A DNA stretch of 64,000 bases from positions 1-64,000 of the forward strand of contig NZ_JAIUJS010000011.1 in the NCBI RefSeq assembly GCF_020166345.1, read 5' to 3'. Below the pieces are notes generated by a model that was not told the DNA's origin, searched no databases, and saw only the letters and a program-made list of their open reading frames with translations. This DNA comes from Winogradskyella vincentii (lineage in GTDB: Bacteria > Bacteroidota > Bacteroidia > Flavobacteriales > Flavobacteriaceae). Position numbers and translations under genes: made by a program. This document shows positions 37,392 to 46,327 of the stretch, one piece after another (within the stretch, counting starts at the first letter, position 1; every line of letters starts with the position of its first letter).

Positions 37392-38388
37392 ATTCTTCAG
37401 ACATATTCGTCGTACACTAATCAACCAAAACCAAATGGGAAAATACTTTAAATATGCTATTGGTGAAATATTTCTTGTAGTAATAGGAATACTTATCGCA
37501 TTACAGATAAATAATTGGAATGAGCAACGAAAGATAAACACACAGGTTGAAGAAATGTTTTATAAAACTTTTAGGGAATTAGAGTATAATATAAATCGAG
37601 CACAGAATTTAATAGCTTTTTATAAACCTAAAGATACGCTTTACTACATAGTTAGAAATGATACCTATGATATTGAAGATCCTAATCAAAAACGTCCATG
37701 TTTTCCATGTATTTTAAGTGCATTTGAATCTATTAATATTTCTACAGAAGCTGCTAATAATTTATATACCTACAATACAAGAGTTACATCAGAACTTAAA
37801 ACCATAATTGAAGACATAGATTTATTTTATAAAGACTATAAGGTTCAATTAGATGATATGGATGAGGAAATGGAGATTATGGTAGATGACTACAATAGCA
37901 TGCTGCGTGATACTAAAACTTGGTATAGTGCCTTTAATAATAAAAAGTTTGCGCAATACGAAAAAGAGATTATTAATTATTACATCAGTGATCCATTTTT
38001 TGAAAATTGGGTAGCACAATACGAACAGCTGGCATATTACCATAGGGCAGATGCTATTGCCTTCATATCCGACGCATTTAAAATATATAAGCGAATGTCT
38101 GAATACTTTGACTTTAAAAAGTCTAAGGCACTGATGGTAGATACGGATAAATTCAAATATTTTCTGGGTGTATACCAAGGAAAAATGGGCAACTTAACAG
38201 TAAGTCTAAAAGAGGATAACTACTATTTGAGTCTTATAAATGGTAAAAGAGTACAAGAAAGCCAGCTGTATTTTGATTCTGATTCTACAGGATATTCACG
38301 CTTGGGTTATATAAAATTTAACAGTAAAACATTAAGATTATCAGCTGGCAGTCGTGGAAAATTTGAATTCAGTAAAGAGATAGAATGA
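37384..38388 (+). CDS. DUF6090-family membrane protein with C-terminal beta extension, copy 5
   Basis: 334 residues, about 85 longer than usual. After the helical domain (to about 255) comes a short beta-rich module: YFLGVYQGKMGNLTVSLKED, YYLSLINGK and LRLSAGSRGKFEF. This spacing recalls DUF3471-type beta modules found at the ends of peptidases, an impression not a search result. The helical part contains a CFPC pair (about 100-104) that could form a disulfide in the periplasm. ATGA overlap with copy 6. Confidence 0.8.
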   Translation: MIKFFRHIRRTLINQNQMGKYFKYAIGEIFLVVIGILIALQINNWNEQRKINTQVEEMFYKTFRELEYNINRAQNLIAFYKPKDTLYYIVRNDTYDIEDPNQKRPCFPCILSAFESINISTEAANNLYTYNTRVTSELKTIIEDIDLFYKDYKVQLDDMDEEMEIMVDDYNSMLRDTKTWYSAFNNKKFAQYEKEIINYYISDPFFENWVAQYEQLAYYHRADAIAFISDAFKIYKRMSEYFDFKKSKALMVDTDKFKYFLGVYQGKMGNLTVSLKEDNYYLSLINGKRVQESQLYFDSDSTGYSRLGYIKFNSKTLRLSAGSRGKFEFSKEIE

Positions 38389-39116
38389 TTAAATTCTTTA
38401 GAAAAATACGATACAACCTTATGAGTGAAAACAAAACAGGTAAATACTTTAAATATGCCATTGGTGAAATTTTACTTGTTGTTGTAGGTATATTGATTGC
38501 CTTGCAGATCAATAACTGGAATGAAAACAGGATAAATGCCAATAAGGAAAATACAATTTTAACAAGTATTCATAAAGAATTTAAATTAAACAAGAAACAA
38601 TTAGACTCTGTAGTTGGTGAACATCAAATAGCGCACCGTAGTTGTGCAAAAGTAATAAGCATGTTTCCTATAAAATCTAAGCCTGAGCAAGTAGTTTTAG
38701 ACTCATTAGGTGCTCACTTATGGTGGTCATATGGAGGCGTAACTTTTAATCCGTCACAAACTAGTATTAATGCACTGCAGAGCACATCTTCATTCGATAT
38801 TATTAAGAATGAAACCTTGCGTGATTTGTTGATTTCTTGGAACGATTTGATAACAGATTATCAAGAAGAGGAACAACGCTCTAGAGATCATATTTGGGAT
38901 CAGTACGATCCTTACATGTCTAAACATTTTGATTGGAACTTTAATTTTAAAGACGAGCGAAATAATTTTAATGCATTACAAACCTTGGAGTTCGAATATA
39001 TGGTAAGAGGCAGATATGATTTTATTGATCAAATACTCTATGCCAGTGGTGAATTGCAAAAAGTCCAACAGACACTCAATAATATTATTGAGTTGTCTAA
39101 ACCTCAAAACAACTAA
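38385..39116 (+). CDS. DUF6090-family membrane protein, copy 6
   Basis: 243 residues. N-terminus is the KIRYNLMSENKTGKY variant, closer to copies 9, 10 and 13 than to its neighbours. Core: SINALQSTSSFDIIKNETLR then DLLISW. One cysteine follows in HRSCAKV. Eight bases separate it from copy 7. Confidence 0.85.
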   Translation: MIKFFRKIRYNLMSENKTGKYFKYAIGEILLVVVGILIALQINNWNENRINANKENTILTSIHKEFKLNKKQLDSVVGEHQIAHRSCAKVISMFPIKSKPEQVVLDSLGAHLWWSYGGVTFNPSQTSINALQSTSSFDIIKNETLRDLLISWNDLITDYQEEEQRSRDHIWDQYDPYMSKHFDWNFNFKDERNNFNALQTLEFEYMVRGRYDFIDQILYASGELQKVQQTLNNIIELSKPQNN

Positions 39117-39124
39117 GGATTACT

Positions 39125-39922
39125 ATGATTAAATTCTTTAGGCATATCCGTAAATCATTATTAGAACAAAACAAAATGGGTAAATACTTTAAATACGCAA
39201 TTGGTGAAATACTACTTGTAGTTATAGGCATTTTAATTGCATTGCAGATCAATAACTGGAATGAGAATAGGAAAGAGCGATTACAAGAACAAGAGCTTTT
39301 AGTTCAATTACAATCAGAATTTACAAGTAACCTCGAGCAATTAGACCAGAAAATACAAATGAGAGAAAGAATGATTTCTTCATCATTAAAATTGTTACAA
39401 TATATTGATAGACCTCAAACTCGGAATAATGACAGTATATTAAAACATGCCGGACAAATTGTAATTGCACCTACCTTTGACCCCATTGTTAATGACATTA
39501 TAAGTAGTGGAAGAATTCAGTTATTGCAAAATGCAAGCCTAAAAGAAAAATTGTCTCGATGGACCAGTGAGATAATACAGGTTACTGAAGAAGAACAGGT
39601 TTGGTTAAATTTTAGATCCAAGCATTACATGCCAACTTTAATGGAATATTATTCATTAAGAAATGTAATTAACGGTTATTGGGAGAATGAAGTCGTAGAC
39701 CAATTTCATCTTGATGAAGGTGCCAAAACAAAGTTCTCCGTAGGCAAATCTAAAGTTAAAGATGATTTTTCTTCTTTATTAGCAAATGATGTATTCGAAG
39801 GTGCTGTTGCTAATTGCGCATCAATGGCCAAGCTTACCAATAGCCAGTCCTTTAGTTTGCGTAACAGAATAACAGGCATATTAGACTTAATTAAAAATGA
39901 ACTAGAAAAGCTAGATGATTAA
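39125..39922 (+). CDS. DUF6090-family membrane protein, copy 7
   Basis: 265 residues. The periplasmic domain is a clear full-length relative of copy 20: QSEFTSNLEQLDQKI, APTFDPIVNDIISSG, then RSKHYMPTL. The pair is separated by twelve genes, so duplication was not of neighbours, or order has since changed. Tail KLDD overlaps copy 8 by eight bases. Confidence 0.86.
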   Translation: MIKFFRHIRKSLLEQNKMGKYFKYAIGEILLVVIGILIALQINNWNENRKERLQEQELLVQLQSEFTSNLEQLDQKIQMRERMISSSLKLLQYIDRPQTRNNDSILKHAGQIVIAPTFDPIVNDIISSGRIQLLQNASLKEKLSRWTSEIIQVTEEEQVWLNFRSKHYMPTLMEYYSLRNVINGYWENEVVDQFHLDEGAKTKFSVGKSKVKDDFSSLLANDVFEGAVANCASMAKLTNSQSFSLRNRITGILDLIKNELEKLDD

Positions 39923-40652
39923 ATTCTTCCGTCACATACGTAAATCATTAATCTCAGAAAATAAAATGGGTAAATACTTTAAATACGCCATTGGTGAAAT
40001 TCTACTTGTTGTTATAGGAATTCTAATCGCATTGCAGATTAACAATTGGAATAATAAACGAGTTGAAGAAGCTCGTGCTGATAAATTTTTGCAAAAATTA
40101 AAGACACAATTAAAATACAATATCATAAAGACTGAAGAGCGTATTAAAGAGTTTGATTCTATATATAAAGCTTCAATTGAATTGATTGATATTATAGGCG
40201 AAAAAAATGTAGAAAATTTAGATGAGAAAATAAATAAGTTAGTCAATTTAAATTTAAGAGATTACCATCTCAATTTAGATATGAATATTATTACAGAAGG
40301 GAGAGAAAATGGAGATATAGCTCTATTGGCTTCAGATAAAATAAGACAAGCTTTATATTTTTTAAGTACTGAGAATACAGCACTAATTGAACGCGAACGT
40401 ATTACCAATGAAGATTTAAACCTACTTTTTGTGCCCTATTTAAATAAAAACATGAATCTAAGAAACAGAATAGAATTTAAGAATATAGGCAAATCAAAAT
40501 TATATAAAGACGATAATTATAAAATGTTATTTGATCAAGATTTTGAAAATTATATTATTTCAAGACTAGAATACAATCAATCAAATCTTGTAGTCTACAG
40601 AAATATGAAACAACATCTAGAGTCTTTGTCTCAATTACTCGAAACAAAATAG
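39915..40652 (+). CDS. DUF6090-family membrane protein, copy 8
   Basis: 245 residues. NNWNNKR replaces NNWNE. Core is altered: ITEGRENGDIALLASDKIRQ then ALYFLS. The protein is highly charged and predicted to be almost all helix after the membrane segment. Its stop is a plain TAG, eight bases before copy 9. Confidence 0.84.
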   Translation: MIKFFRHIRKSLISENKMGKYFKYAIGEILLVVIGILIALQINNWNNKRVEEARADKFLQKLKTQLKYNIIKTEERIKEFDSIYKASIELIDIIGEKNVENLDEKINKLVNLNLRDYHLNLDMNIITEGRENGDIALLASDKIRQALYFLSTENTALIERERITNEDLNLLFVPYLNKNMNLRNRIEFKNIGKSKLYKDDNYKMLFDQDFENYIISRLEYNQSNLVVYRNMKQHLESLSQLLETK

Positions 40653-40660
40653 TTAAAACT

Positions 40661-41410
40661 ATGATTAAGTTCTTTCGTAAAATTAGATATGACCTCATGA
40701 AACAGAATAAAATGGGAAAATACTTTAAATATGCCATTGGTGAAATTATACTAGTAATGATAGGTATCCTCTTGGCACTGCAAGTCAATAATTGGAATAA
40801 CAATCGCCTTGAGGCTAAAGAAGAAAAAGAAGTCATTGAAAAACTACACGCCGACTTTAAAGAAAATAAAAAGATTTTAAAGCAATTTTTGATTGGTGTA
40901 AAAGGTTCAAGCAAATCTCAACAAATACTAATGAATTTAATTGGTGCTTCTAAAGAAGAGCTTTACAAACATAATTTAGACAGTCTATTGTATGTGTCTT
41001 TTGGAGCTACTGAAATGGCTTTTGCAGATAATACTATTAAAAACATTATGCAAAGTGGTAAACTAAACCTTTTAAAAAATGAAAAAATCGCAGACTTACT
41101 TTATCAATGGAATACACTTTCTGAGATTAGAAAAACCCGCATAACAAAATACGATTCTTGGTCAAATGATAAGTACATACCTTATTTGTTAGACAAAATA
41201 TCTTTTAAACAAATGGATATGTACAGTGGTTATTCTTGGGCTGGTAAATCTAGAGTAAAGCCAGATTATTATCCCTTGTTTCAAGACATAACCTTTGAAA
41301 ATTATGTGGATAATTATCTTTGGTATGCCCGACAAGTTATGGAACGCTGTGAAGATACTGACCAACTCATTGATGAAATTATTGAGGCCACAAAACCTAA
41401 CGATAAATGA
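40661..41410 (+). CDS. DUF6090-family membrane protein, copy 9
   Basis: 249 residues. KIRYDLMKQNK N-terminus and the VMIGILLALQV helix, both shared with copy 10, so these neighbours probably arose from one another at the 5' end. Core: IKNIMQSGKLNLLKNEKIAD then LLYQW. ATGA overlap with copy 10. Confidence 0.85.
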   Translation: MIKFFRKIRYDLMKQNKMGKYFKYAIGEIILVMIGILLALQVNNWNNNRLEAKEEKEVIEKLHADFKENKKILKQFLIGVKGSSKSQQILMNLIGASKEELYKHNLDSLLYVSFGATEMAFADNTIKNIMQSGKLNLLKNEKIADLLYQWNTLSEIRKTRITKYDSWSNDKYIPYLLDKISFKQMDMYSGYSWAGKSRVKPDYYPLFQDITFENYVDNYLWYARQVMERCEDTDQLIDEIIEATKPNDK

Positions 41411-42612
41411 TAAAATTCTTCAGAAAAATAAGATACGATCTCATGAAACAAAATAAGACGTCTAAATACTTAAAGTATGCTATTGGCGAAATTGCCTTGG
41501 TAATGATTGGTATTCTGTTGGCACTACAAGTCAACGAATGGAACAAAGAGCGTAACAGAAAAATGTCCGAACAGGTTGTCATAGAGCAACTTATTACTGA
41601 TTTATCCCAATCGCAACATGAGTTAGAAGAACAAAAAGCAAGGAACTTAAGAAATGCAAGAGCATATTCTCAAGTGCTACGTGCCTATTGGAAAACCAAT
41701 TTGCCAGAGAATATCCAGAAATATGTTAGAGGTGGTGGTGGTAGTGATGTATACAGTCCAGTACTGGGAACCGCACAATCGCTTATTAATTCAGGGAGAC
41801 TGGATATCATCAGTTCCAAAATGCTCAAAAGTGATATTGTGGCCTATGTAGAAGAAGTAGGTTATAGGCTTAAAGATGTTAACAGGTATGAGGAATCCTA
41901 TTTTAGACCTGGTATAGCGCTATTAAAGGAAGCTATTCCAAGTTCATATCGTTCTAAAGAATTCATTAATAAAAGTAGCGAATCATTTAAGAATGACTGG
42001 AACTATAAAAACAATCTTAATTGGAGGCCTGCTATTGTTGAAAAAGTCCCCTTTAAAACAGATTTACAGCAATTATTTGAGGATAAATCATTTTTTAAAG
42101 CTAATCAGAAACTGTTTATTTATCATCGCAATATTTCTTGGCGATATGATGATATTCTTGAAATGACTAATAAGTTGTTAGTTAAGTTATATCTAGCTTC
42201 AGACCAACATCATGAACTAGGTAAAAAACTTGGAGACAGCAACTACTATTTAGTGTTTGAGGCAGAAGATTTGGCGCTTCTTAAACAAGCGGATGCATTA
42301 TTGAGTAATCCTTCTAAATGGAATAAAAGTGATGATGGTATTTGTGAAGACGATAGCGCCAATGAAAAATTCAGTTTAATATGCGCATTAAGAACAGCCT
42401 CTCAAGATGTGCTTGGTGAATGGAAAGAAGACCCTTATAGTCCTGCCATAAGATTGGTATTGCTTAAGCTTTTAGAAGATAAAAACAGACGTTATGTAGG
42501 CAATATGATAAGAGAGTGGAACAATCACCTAGATACCACTTTTGATGACGTAAAGAATTTATTGAAGGAGAGCATGAAGATAATCGAAAATCAAATTGCA
42601 ACCAATGATTAA
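41407..42612 (+). CDS. DUF6090-family protein fused to a C-terminal helical domain, copy 10
   Basis: 401 residues, the longest copy. NEWNKER replaces NNWNE. Core region: SLINSGRLDIISSKMLKS. From about residue 255 there is an additional domain with LALLKQADALLSNPSKWNK, CEDDSANEKFSLICALRTAS and WNNHLDTTFDDVKNLL. This resembles what I remember of DUF6197-type domains (ADLL-W, then CALGAL, then LxxWND), but I could not check. Two cysteines are in the added part. Tail ATND overlaps by eight bases the start of a truncated copy. Confidence 0.8.
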   Translation: MIKFFRKIRYDLMKQNKTSKYLKYAIGEIALVMIGILLALQVNEWNKERNRKMSEQVVIEQLITDLSQSQHELEEQKARNLRNARAYSQVLRAYWKTNLPENIQKYVRGGGGSDVYSPVLGTAQSLINSGRLDIISSKMLKSDIVAYVEEVGYRLKDVNRYEESYFRPGIALLKEAIPSSYRSKEFINKSSESFKNDWNYKNNLNWRPAIVEKVPFKTDLQQLFEDKSFFKANQKLFIYHRNISWRYDDILEMTNKLLVKLYLASDQHHELGKKLGDSNYYLVFEAEDLALLKQADALLSNPSKWNKSDDGICEDDSANEKFSLICALRTASQDVLGEWKEDPYSPAIRLVLLKLLEDKNRRYVGNMIREWNNHLDTTFDDVKNLLKESMKIIENQIATND

Positions 42613-42694
42613 ATTCTTTAGACATATTCGTAAATCTCATTGTCATTCCTGCGCAGGCAGGAATCCACATAGAATAAATGAGTGTCATGCATAG
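42605..42694 (+). pseudogene. Truncated DUF6090 start running into the GIY-YIG element
   Basis: An ATG in the usual eight-base overlap starts MIKFFRHIRKS, 11 codons of a normal copy, and then enters the left inverted repeat, giving SHCHSCAGRNPHR and a stop at 42692-42694. It is not a target-site duplicate of copy 11: the two 5' ends differ at several bases (ATGATTAAA against ATGATCAAA, CGTAAATCT against AGAAAATCG). So it is the remnant of another gene, or of a gene deleted with the element's arrival. Confidence 0.75.
42642..42666 (+). repeat. Left inverted repeat of the GIY-YIG element
   Basis: Exact reverse complement of 43016-43040; core TTCCTGCGCAGGCAGGAA is itself a hairpin. Confidence 0.9.
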
Positions 42695-43001
42695 AAATAT
42701 TCATCAATATTTTCTTTATATACTTTCAAATAAATATAACGGAACATTGTATATGGGAGTTACCAATGATTTAGAGTGTAGGATGTTTGAGCATAAAAAT
42801 AAACTAGTTGAAGGTTTCACGAAGAAATATGATTTGAATAGACTAATTTATTTTGAGACCTTTCAATATATTAACGATGCTATTAAAAGAGAAAAGAATA
42901 TGAAGAAATGGAAGCGACAATGGAAAATAAATTTAATTGAAGAAGATAATCCTAACTGGCAGGATTTATCTGACGATTGGCCAAATCTAAAAAATGTATA
43001 A
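42678..43001 (+). CDS. GIY-YIG domain nuclease
   Basis: 107 residues, a single-domain YhbQ/UvrC-N type protein. The GIY and YIG motifs read LYI (13-15) and YMG (25-27); the catalytic Arg is Arg35 in ECRMFEHK and the metal-binding Glu is Glu60 in YFET. A C-terminal basic-acidic tail with WKRQWK and two NW pairs is typical of the small genomic copies. It starts 12 bases after the left inverted repeat (second possible Met at 42687) and ends 15 bases before the right one. It may cut or mobilise its own flanking hairpins. Confidence 0.85.
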   Translation: MSVMHRNIHQYFLYILSNKYNGTLYMGVTNDLECRMFEHKNKLVEGFTKKYDLNRLIYFETFQYINDAIKREKNMKKWKRQWKINLIEEDNPNWQDLSDDWPNLKNV

Positions 43002-43015
43002 ATAAGCTAATAAAT

Positions 43016-43040
43016 GGATTCCTGCCTGCGCAGGAATGAC
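43016..43040 (-). repeat. Right inverted repeat of the GIY-YIG element
   Basis: Exact reverse complement of 42642-42666. It ends seven bases before the ATG of copy 11. Confidence 0.9.
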
Positions 43041-43047
43041 AGAAACC

Positions 43048-43797
43048 ATGATCAAATTCTTTAGACATATCAGAAAATCGTTAATAGAACAGAATCAAAT
43101 GGGAAAATATTTAAAATATGCCATTGGCGAAATTCTTCTCGTAGTTGTTGGAATCTTAATAGCGCTGCAGATTAATAATTGGAATGAAAGATCAAAATTA
43201 GAGGCTAAAACACAAGAGTATTATGTGCAATTATTAGAAGATTTAAATAAGGACGTCATTTTTGCAGATCAAACTATAAATAAGTTTGAGAACTATTTAA
43301 AAGATCTTGAAGGTTATGAAAACTCCTACTATAGTGAGGAGACGCTAACTCCGTTGGATGTTTATGAGAAAATCGCGAAACTTCCTGTATTATCAACCTC
43401 GTTTACATTTAATTCTAGCACTATAGAATCACTTCAGAATAGTGGCGATATTAGTTTAATTCCATCAGAAATAAGAAATCGATTAATCGATTTAAAACGG
43501 CAACAAGAATTGACCATCAAGAAAGCTAACTATACTGACGAAGGTAAGAATGGAATTATTCAGCGATTAAATCCATTACTAGGCTCTACAACCCTACCTA
43601 AACGATTGGCTCATCAACCTGAAATGAAGGAATTTTTTAACATTGACAGAAATTTGAAAGAGTTAATTTTAGTTTACGAAGGCGTACATCGTTGGAAAAG
43701 TATATCCGAAGAAACCTCCATGGTAAGCTTCAGAGAAATGAAAAAAGAAATAGACACTATTAAGACATTAATTAACATGGAACTAAAGAATGATTAA
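43048..43797 (+). CDS. DUF6090-family membrane protein, copy 11
   Basis: 249 residues from the ATG at 43048. An in-frame ATG at 43036 lies inside the element's inverted repeat and would add only MTET. The periplasmic domain is a full-length relative of copy 17 (SSTIESLQNSGDISLIPSEI; GIIQRLNPLLGS). Because the upstream element replaces the normal junction, translation here is not coupled to copy 10. Tail LKND overlaps copy 12 by eight bases. Confidence 0.85.
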   Translation: MIKFFRHIRKSLIEQNQMGKYLKYAIGEILLVVVGILIALQINNWNERSKLEAKTQEYYVQLLEDLNKDVIFADQTINKFENYLKDLEGYENSYYSEETLTPLDVYEKIAKLPVLSTSFTFNSSTIESLQNSGDISLIPSEIRNRLIDLKRQQELTIKKANYTDEGKNGIIQRLNPLLGSTTLPKRLAHQPEMKEFFNIDRNLKELILVYEGVHRWKSISEETSMVSFREMKKEIDTIKTLINMELKND

Positions 43798-44554
43798 ATT
43801 CTTCCGCCATATCCGTCGTTCATTAATTAACCAAAACCAAATGGGAAAATACTTTAAATACGCTATTGGTGAAATTCTTTTAGTTGTTGTTGGAATTTTG
43901 ATAGCACTTCAAGTAAATAATTGGAACGAACAACGAAAACTGAGAAATTATGAAAAACAATTATTAAATCAATTAAGAATAGATTTTAAACGTAATTCTG
44001 ATGATTTAAAATTTAATATCATGTTACAGAATAAAATAATTAATTCTTCCAAACTTATCCTGCAACACTTAGAAGATAAAAGACCCTTCCATGATTCTCT
44101 AAGTAATCATTTTGCAAACACCGTTTTATGGACAAAATTTATTGTCAGTGAAGGAGCATACAAGACAATAGAGTCCCAAGGATTGGACATAATATCAAAC
44201 TTAGAATTACGTGATTTAACTTTTAGGGTATTTGAAGGTAATCTAAATTGGTTAAGACAAATGGAGAACACTGTTATAAATTTCACTGAAGATTTTCGTC
44301 AAGGAGATGCATCAAGGTATTTTACAGCATTAAATCCAATTGTAATTAAGGATGGAAGGTTTGATGACGGTTGGGTACAAATATCAGATTACTCTAAATT
44401 AATATCAAACGAGGGGAACAAATACAAACTTTATTTAAATACTGTTATAAACGAAACAAAAATTTTATTAAAAATTACAAAGGGTTATTTAGATGATAAT
44501 GAACAAGGAGTTGTAAAGATTGATTCAATTTTAAATTTTGAATCAAATGATTAA
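43790..44554 (+). CDS. DUF6090-family membrane protein, copy 12
   Basis: 254 residues. VVVGILIALQV helix, an intermediate between the two subtypes. Domain related to copy 1 (FHDSLSNHFANTV; YKTIESQGLDIISNLELRD). Tail ESND overlaps copy 13 by eight bases. Confidence 0.85.
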   Translation: MIKFFRHIRRSLINQNQMGKYFKYAIGEILLVVVGILIALQVNNWNEQRKLRNYEKQLLNQLRIDFKRNSDDLKFNIMLQNKIINSSKLILQHLEDKRPFHDSLSNHFANTVLWTKFIVSEGAYKTIESQGLDIISNLELRDLTFRVFEGNLNWLRQMENTVINFTEDFRQGDASRYFTALNPIVIKDGRFDDGWVQISDYSKLISNEGNKYKLYLNTVINETKILLKITKGYLDDNEQGVVKIDSILNFESND

Positions 44555-45584
44555 ATTTTTCAGAAAAATCCGTCAAAACTTGCTTATGGAAAATAAAACA
44601 GGCAAATACTTTAAATATGCCATTGGCGAGATAGTACTCGTTGTTATTGGTATTCTTATAGCACTACAGATTAACAATTGGAATGAAAAAAGGAAAATAA
44701 ATAATGAAATAGATCTAGTATTTACGGCATTACAAACAGAGTTAGAAAGTAATATCTTAGAAACTTCAGGCTTATTAAGAGTAGGTCATTTGACGGATTC
44801 TCTTCGAACATTGTTTAGAGAAAATAAAGTGACTAGAGAAATAATTCGCAAAAAACCCTATCTAGCATTTTTAAGTTACAGAACGCGTTCTACGTTCTTA
44901 GAAGATGATCGTTTGAATGAAGTTATTGAACAAGAAAAAGAATTGTCAGCTAACTATAAATCTTTACTGCCAGAAATTAAACTACTAAAAAGAAGGATTA
45001 AAGCTTGGCGATTTTGGCAAGAAAAAACCTTAGAATTATCAATGCAACGAAGGAAAGAGCTAGCTAGTAAAACCCCATGGATAGGAACAAATGACTCACT
45101 TGGTTTTGAAAAAATAATTGATAGAACTTTAAATGATAAAATTCATCGTAGCGAGGTAAATCAATATGCGGAATATCAGTTAGGAGAAAACGTTTGGGAG
45201 GCAAATAAAATAAGAACAAGCTCTGTGGTTTTGTTGTGGAAACTAAAATCTACTAAGGATAAAAACCTGAAAATAGAAGATTTTCTTAATCATCTCAACC
45301 TTAAACCTTTTATAGAATTTACTTGTGGTAAAGTTCCAAAAAAACAGTACGAAACATACTTTGACAGAAGCGTTATTATTTATAATAATCAAAACAAAGA
45401 AGTAACTTTAAAATGGCGTTACAAGAACAATGATAATTTTAATCTCTTAAAAGTATCACCTAACTCTTTTTTGGATATCAATGAAGACATTTATATACAC
45501 GAAGAAGGATATTTCGAATTAGAAAAAGATGGCAAATGTTCTAAAGTATATGATGCTAATAAAGAAGATTATATCATTTTATAA
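44547..45584 (+). CDS. DUF6090-family protein with C-terminal beta extension, copy 13
   Basis: 346 residues from the ATG at 44547 (an in-frame TTG at 44538 is less likely). The helical part has no clear core motif; it reads DDRLNEVIEQEKELSANYKS and LLKRRIKAWRFWQEK. The last ~85 residues are strand-rich: RSVIIYNNQNKEVTLKWRY, NSFLDINEDIYI and GYFELEKDGKC. Unlike copy 5's extension in sequence, so it was probably gained independently. Five bases before copy 14. Confidence 0.8.
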   Translation: MIKFFRKIRQNLLMENKTGKYFKYAIGEIVLVVIGILIALQINNWNEKRKINNEIDLVFTALQTELESNILETSGLLRVGHLTDSLRTLFRENKVTREIIRKKPYLAFLSYRTRSTFLEDDRLNEVIEQEKELSANYKSLLPEIKLLKRRIKAWRFWQEKTLELSMQRRKELASKTPWIGTNDSLGFEKIIDRTLNDKIHRSEVNQYAEYQLGENVWEANKIRTSSVVLLWKLKSTKDKNLKIEDFLNHLNLKPFIEFTCGKVPKKQYETYFDRSVIIYNNQNKEVTLKWRYKNNDNFNLLKVSPNSFLDINEDIYIHEEGYFELEKDGKCSKVYDANKEDYIIL

Positions 45585-45589
45585 CTATT

Positions 45590-46327
45590 ATGATTAAATT
45601 CTTTAGACATATCCGTCGTTCACTCATAAACCAAAATAAAATGGGCAAATATTTTAAATACGCCATTGGCGAAATAGCTTTAGTGATGATAGGTATTTTA
45701 CTTGCCTTACAAATAAATAACTGGAATGAGGCTCGAAAAAGCAGTATTAAAGAGGCTACGATTCTTAACAGCCTACGATCAGAACTAATGACCTCACTTA
45801 AAGAGTTAAAACATGACTATGAAGCTAGTCAAGTGTTTCATCAATCTACCATTAATATTTACGATTATATTCAAACAAAGCCTAAACTGGTAGATTCTAT
45901 GTATTCGGATTTTTATAAGAGTGTTGCATTCAATTACTCCTTTCTAAAAACATCAGCTTATGAAACTTTGAAATCCGGTAATCTGGATTTAATTAAATCG
46001 GATTCACTGCGGATGCTTATCACTGATATTTATGAATCGGGTTATCAAAGAATCTATAAAAAGATAGATACCAGGCGTAATGCAGCTCGTTTACTTTTCC
46101 CCTATTATCAAAAACACTTTCGATCAATTTTGAAAGGTGATTCAATATCTGGATATAAGCGTTTGGGTATCCCAAATGATTATGATGCACTAATAAATGA
46201 TCCTGAATATGAAACATTGATTTATGAAGCTCGAGCAGGAAGAAGGGGCGCAGAAGGAGAATTGGAAAGAACCATTAACGCAGTCGAAAATTGTATTAAT
46301 CAAATTAACAAGTATCTTAAAGAATAA
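45590..46327 (+). CDS. DUF6090-family membrane protein, copy 14
   Basis: 245 residues with helix VMIGILLALQI, a hybrid of both subtypes. Core: AYETLKSGNLDLIKSDSLRM. Ends NKYLKE at 46327. In the +1 frame the sequence continues with KNKDLIDNEIATINQC, which looks like a DUF6090 tail, so the annotated stop could reflect a frameshift near the end. Confidence 0.82.
   Translation: MIKFFRHIRRSLINQNKMGKYFKYAIGEIALVMIGILLALQINNWNEARKSSIKEATILNSLRSELMTSLKELKHDYEASQVFHQSTINIYDYIQTKPKLVDSMYSDFYKSVAFNYSFLKTSAYETLKSGNLDLIKSDSLRMLITDIYESGYQRIYKKIDTRRNAARLLFPYYQKHFRSILKGDSISGYKRLGIPNDYDALINDPEYETLIYEARAGRRGAEGELERTINAVENCINQINKYLKE

Larger units (their letters stand above)
42642..43040 (+). mobile_element. 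GIY-YIG nuclease element with 25-base terminal inverted repeats
   Basis: A 399-base unit. Positions 42642-42666 and 43016-43040 are exact reverse complements over 25 bases. Each end can fold on itself (TTCCTGC-GCAG-GCAGGAA). Between them is one gene for a GIY-YIG protein. The ends resemble the widespread CCTGCGCAGG palindromes found in many bacterial genomes. No target-site duplication is visible. I infer a REP-like, nuclease-associated mobile unit. Confidence 0.7.

Noticed and set aside
39932..40914. Open antisense frames of about 100 residues over several DUF6090 starts
   Set aside because: They recur because the conserved 5' DNA lacks stops on the other strand; their products are shadows of the membrane segment.
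42605..43080. Similar ATGAT-AAATTCTTTAGACAT sequences on both sides of the GIY-YIG element, as a target-site duplication
   Set aside because: They are starts of two different DUF6090 genes and differ at several bases; true duplications would be identical and adjacent to the inverted repeats.
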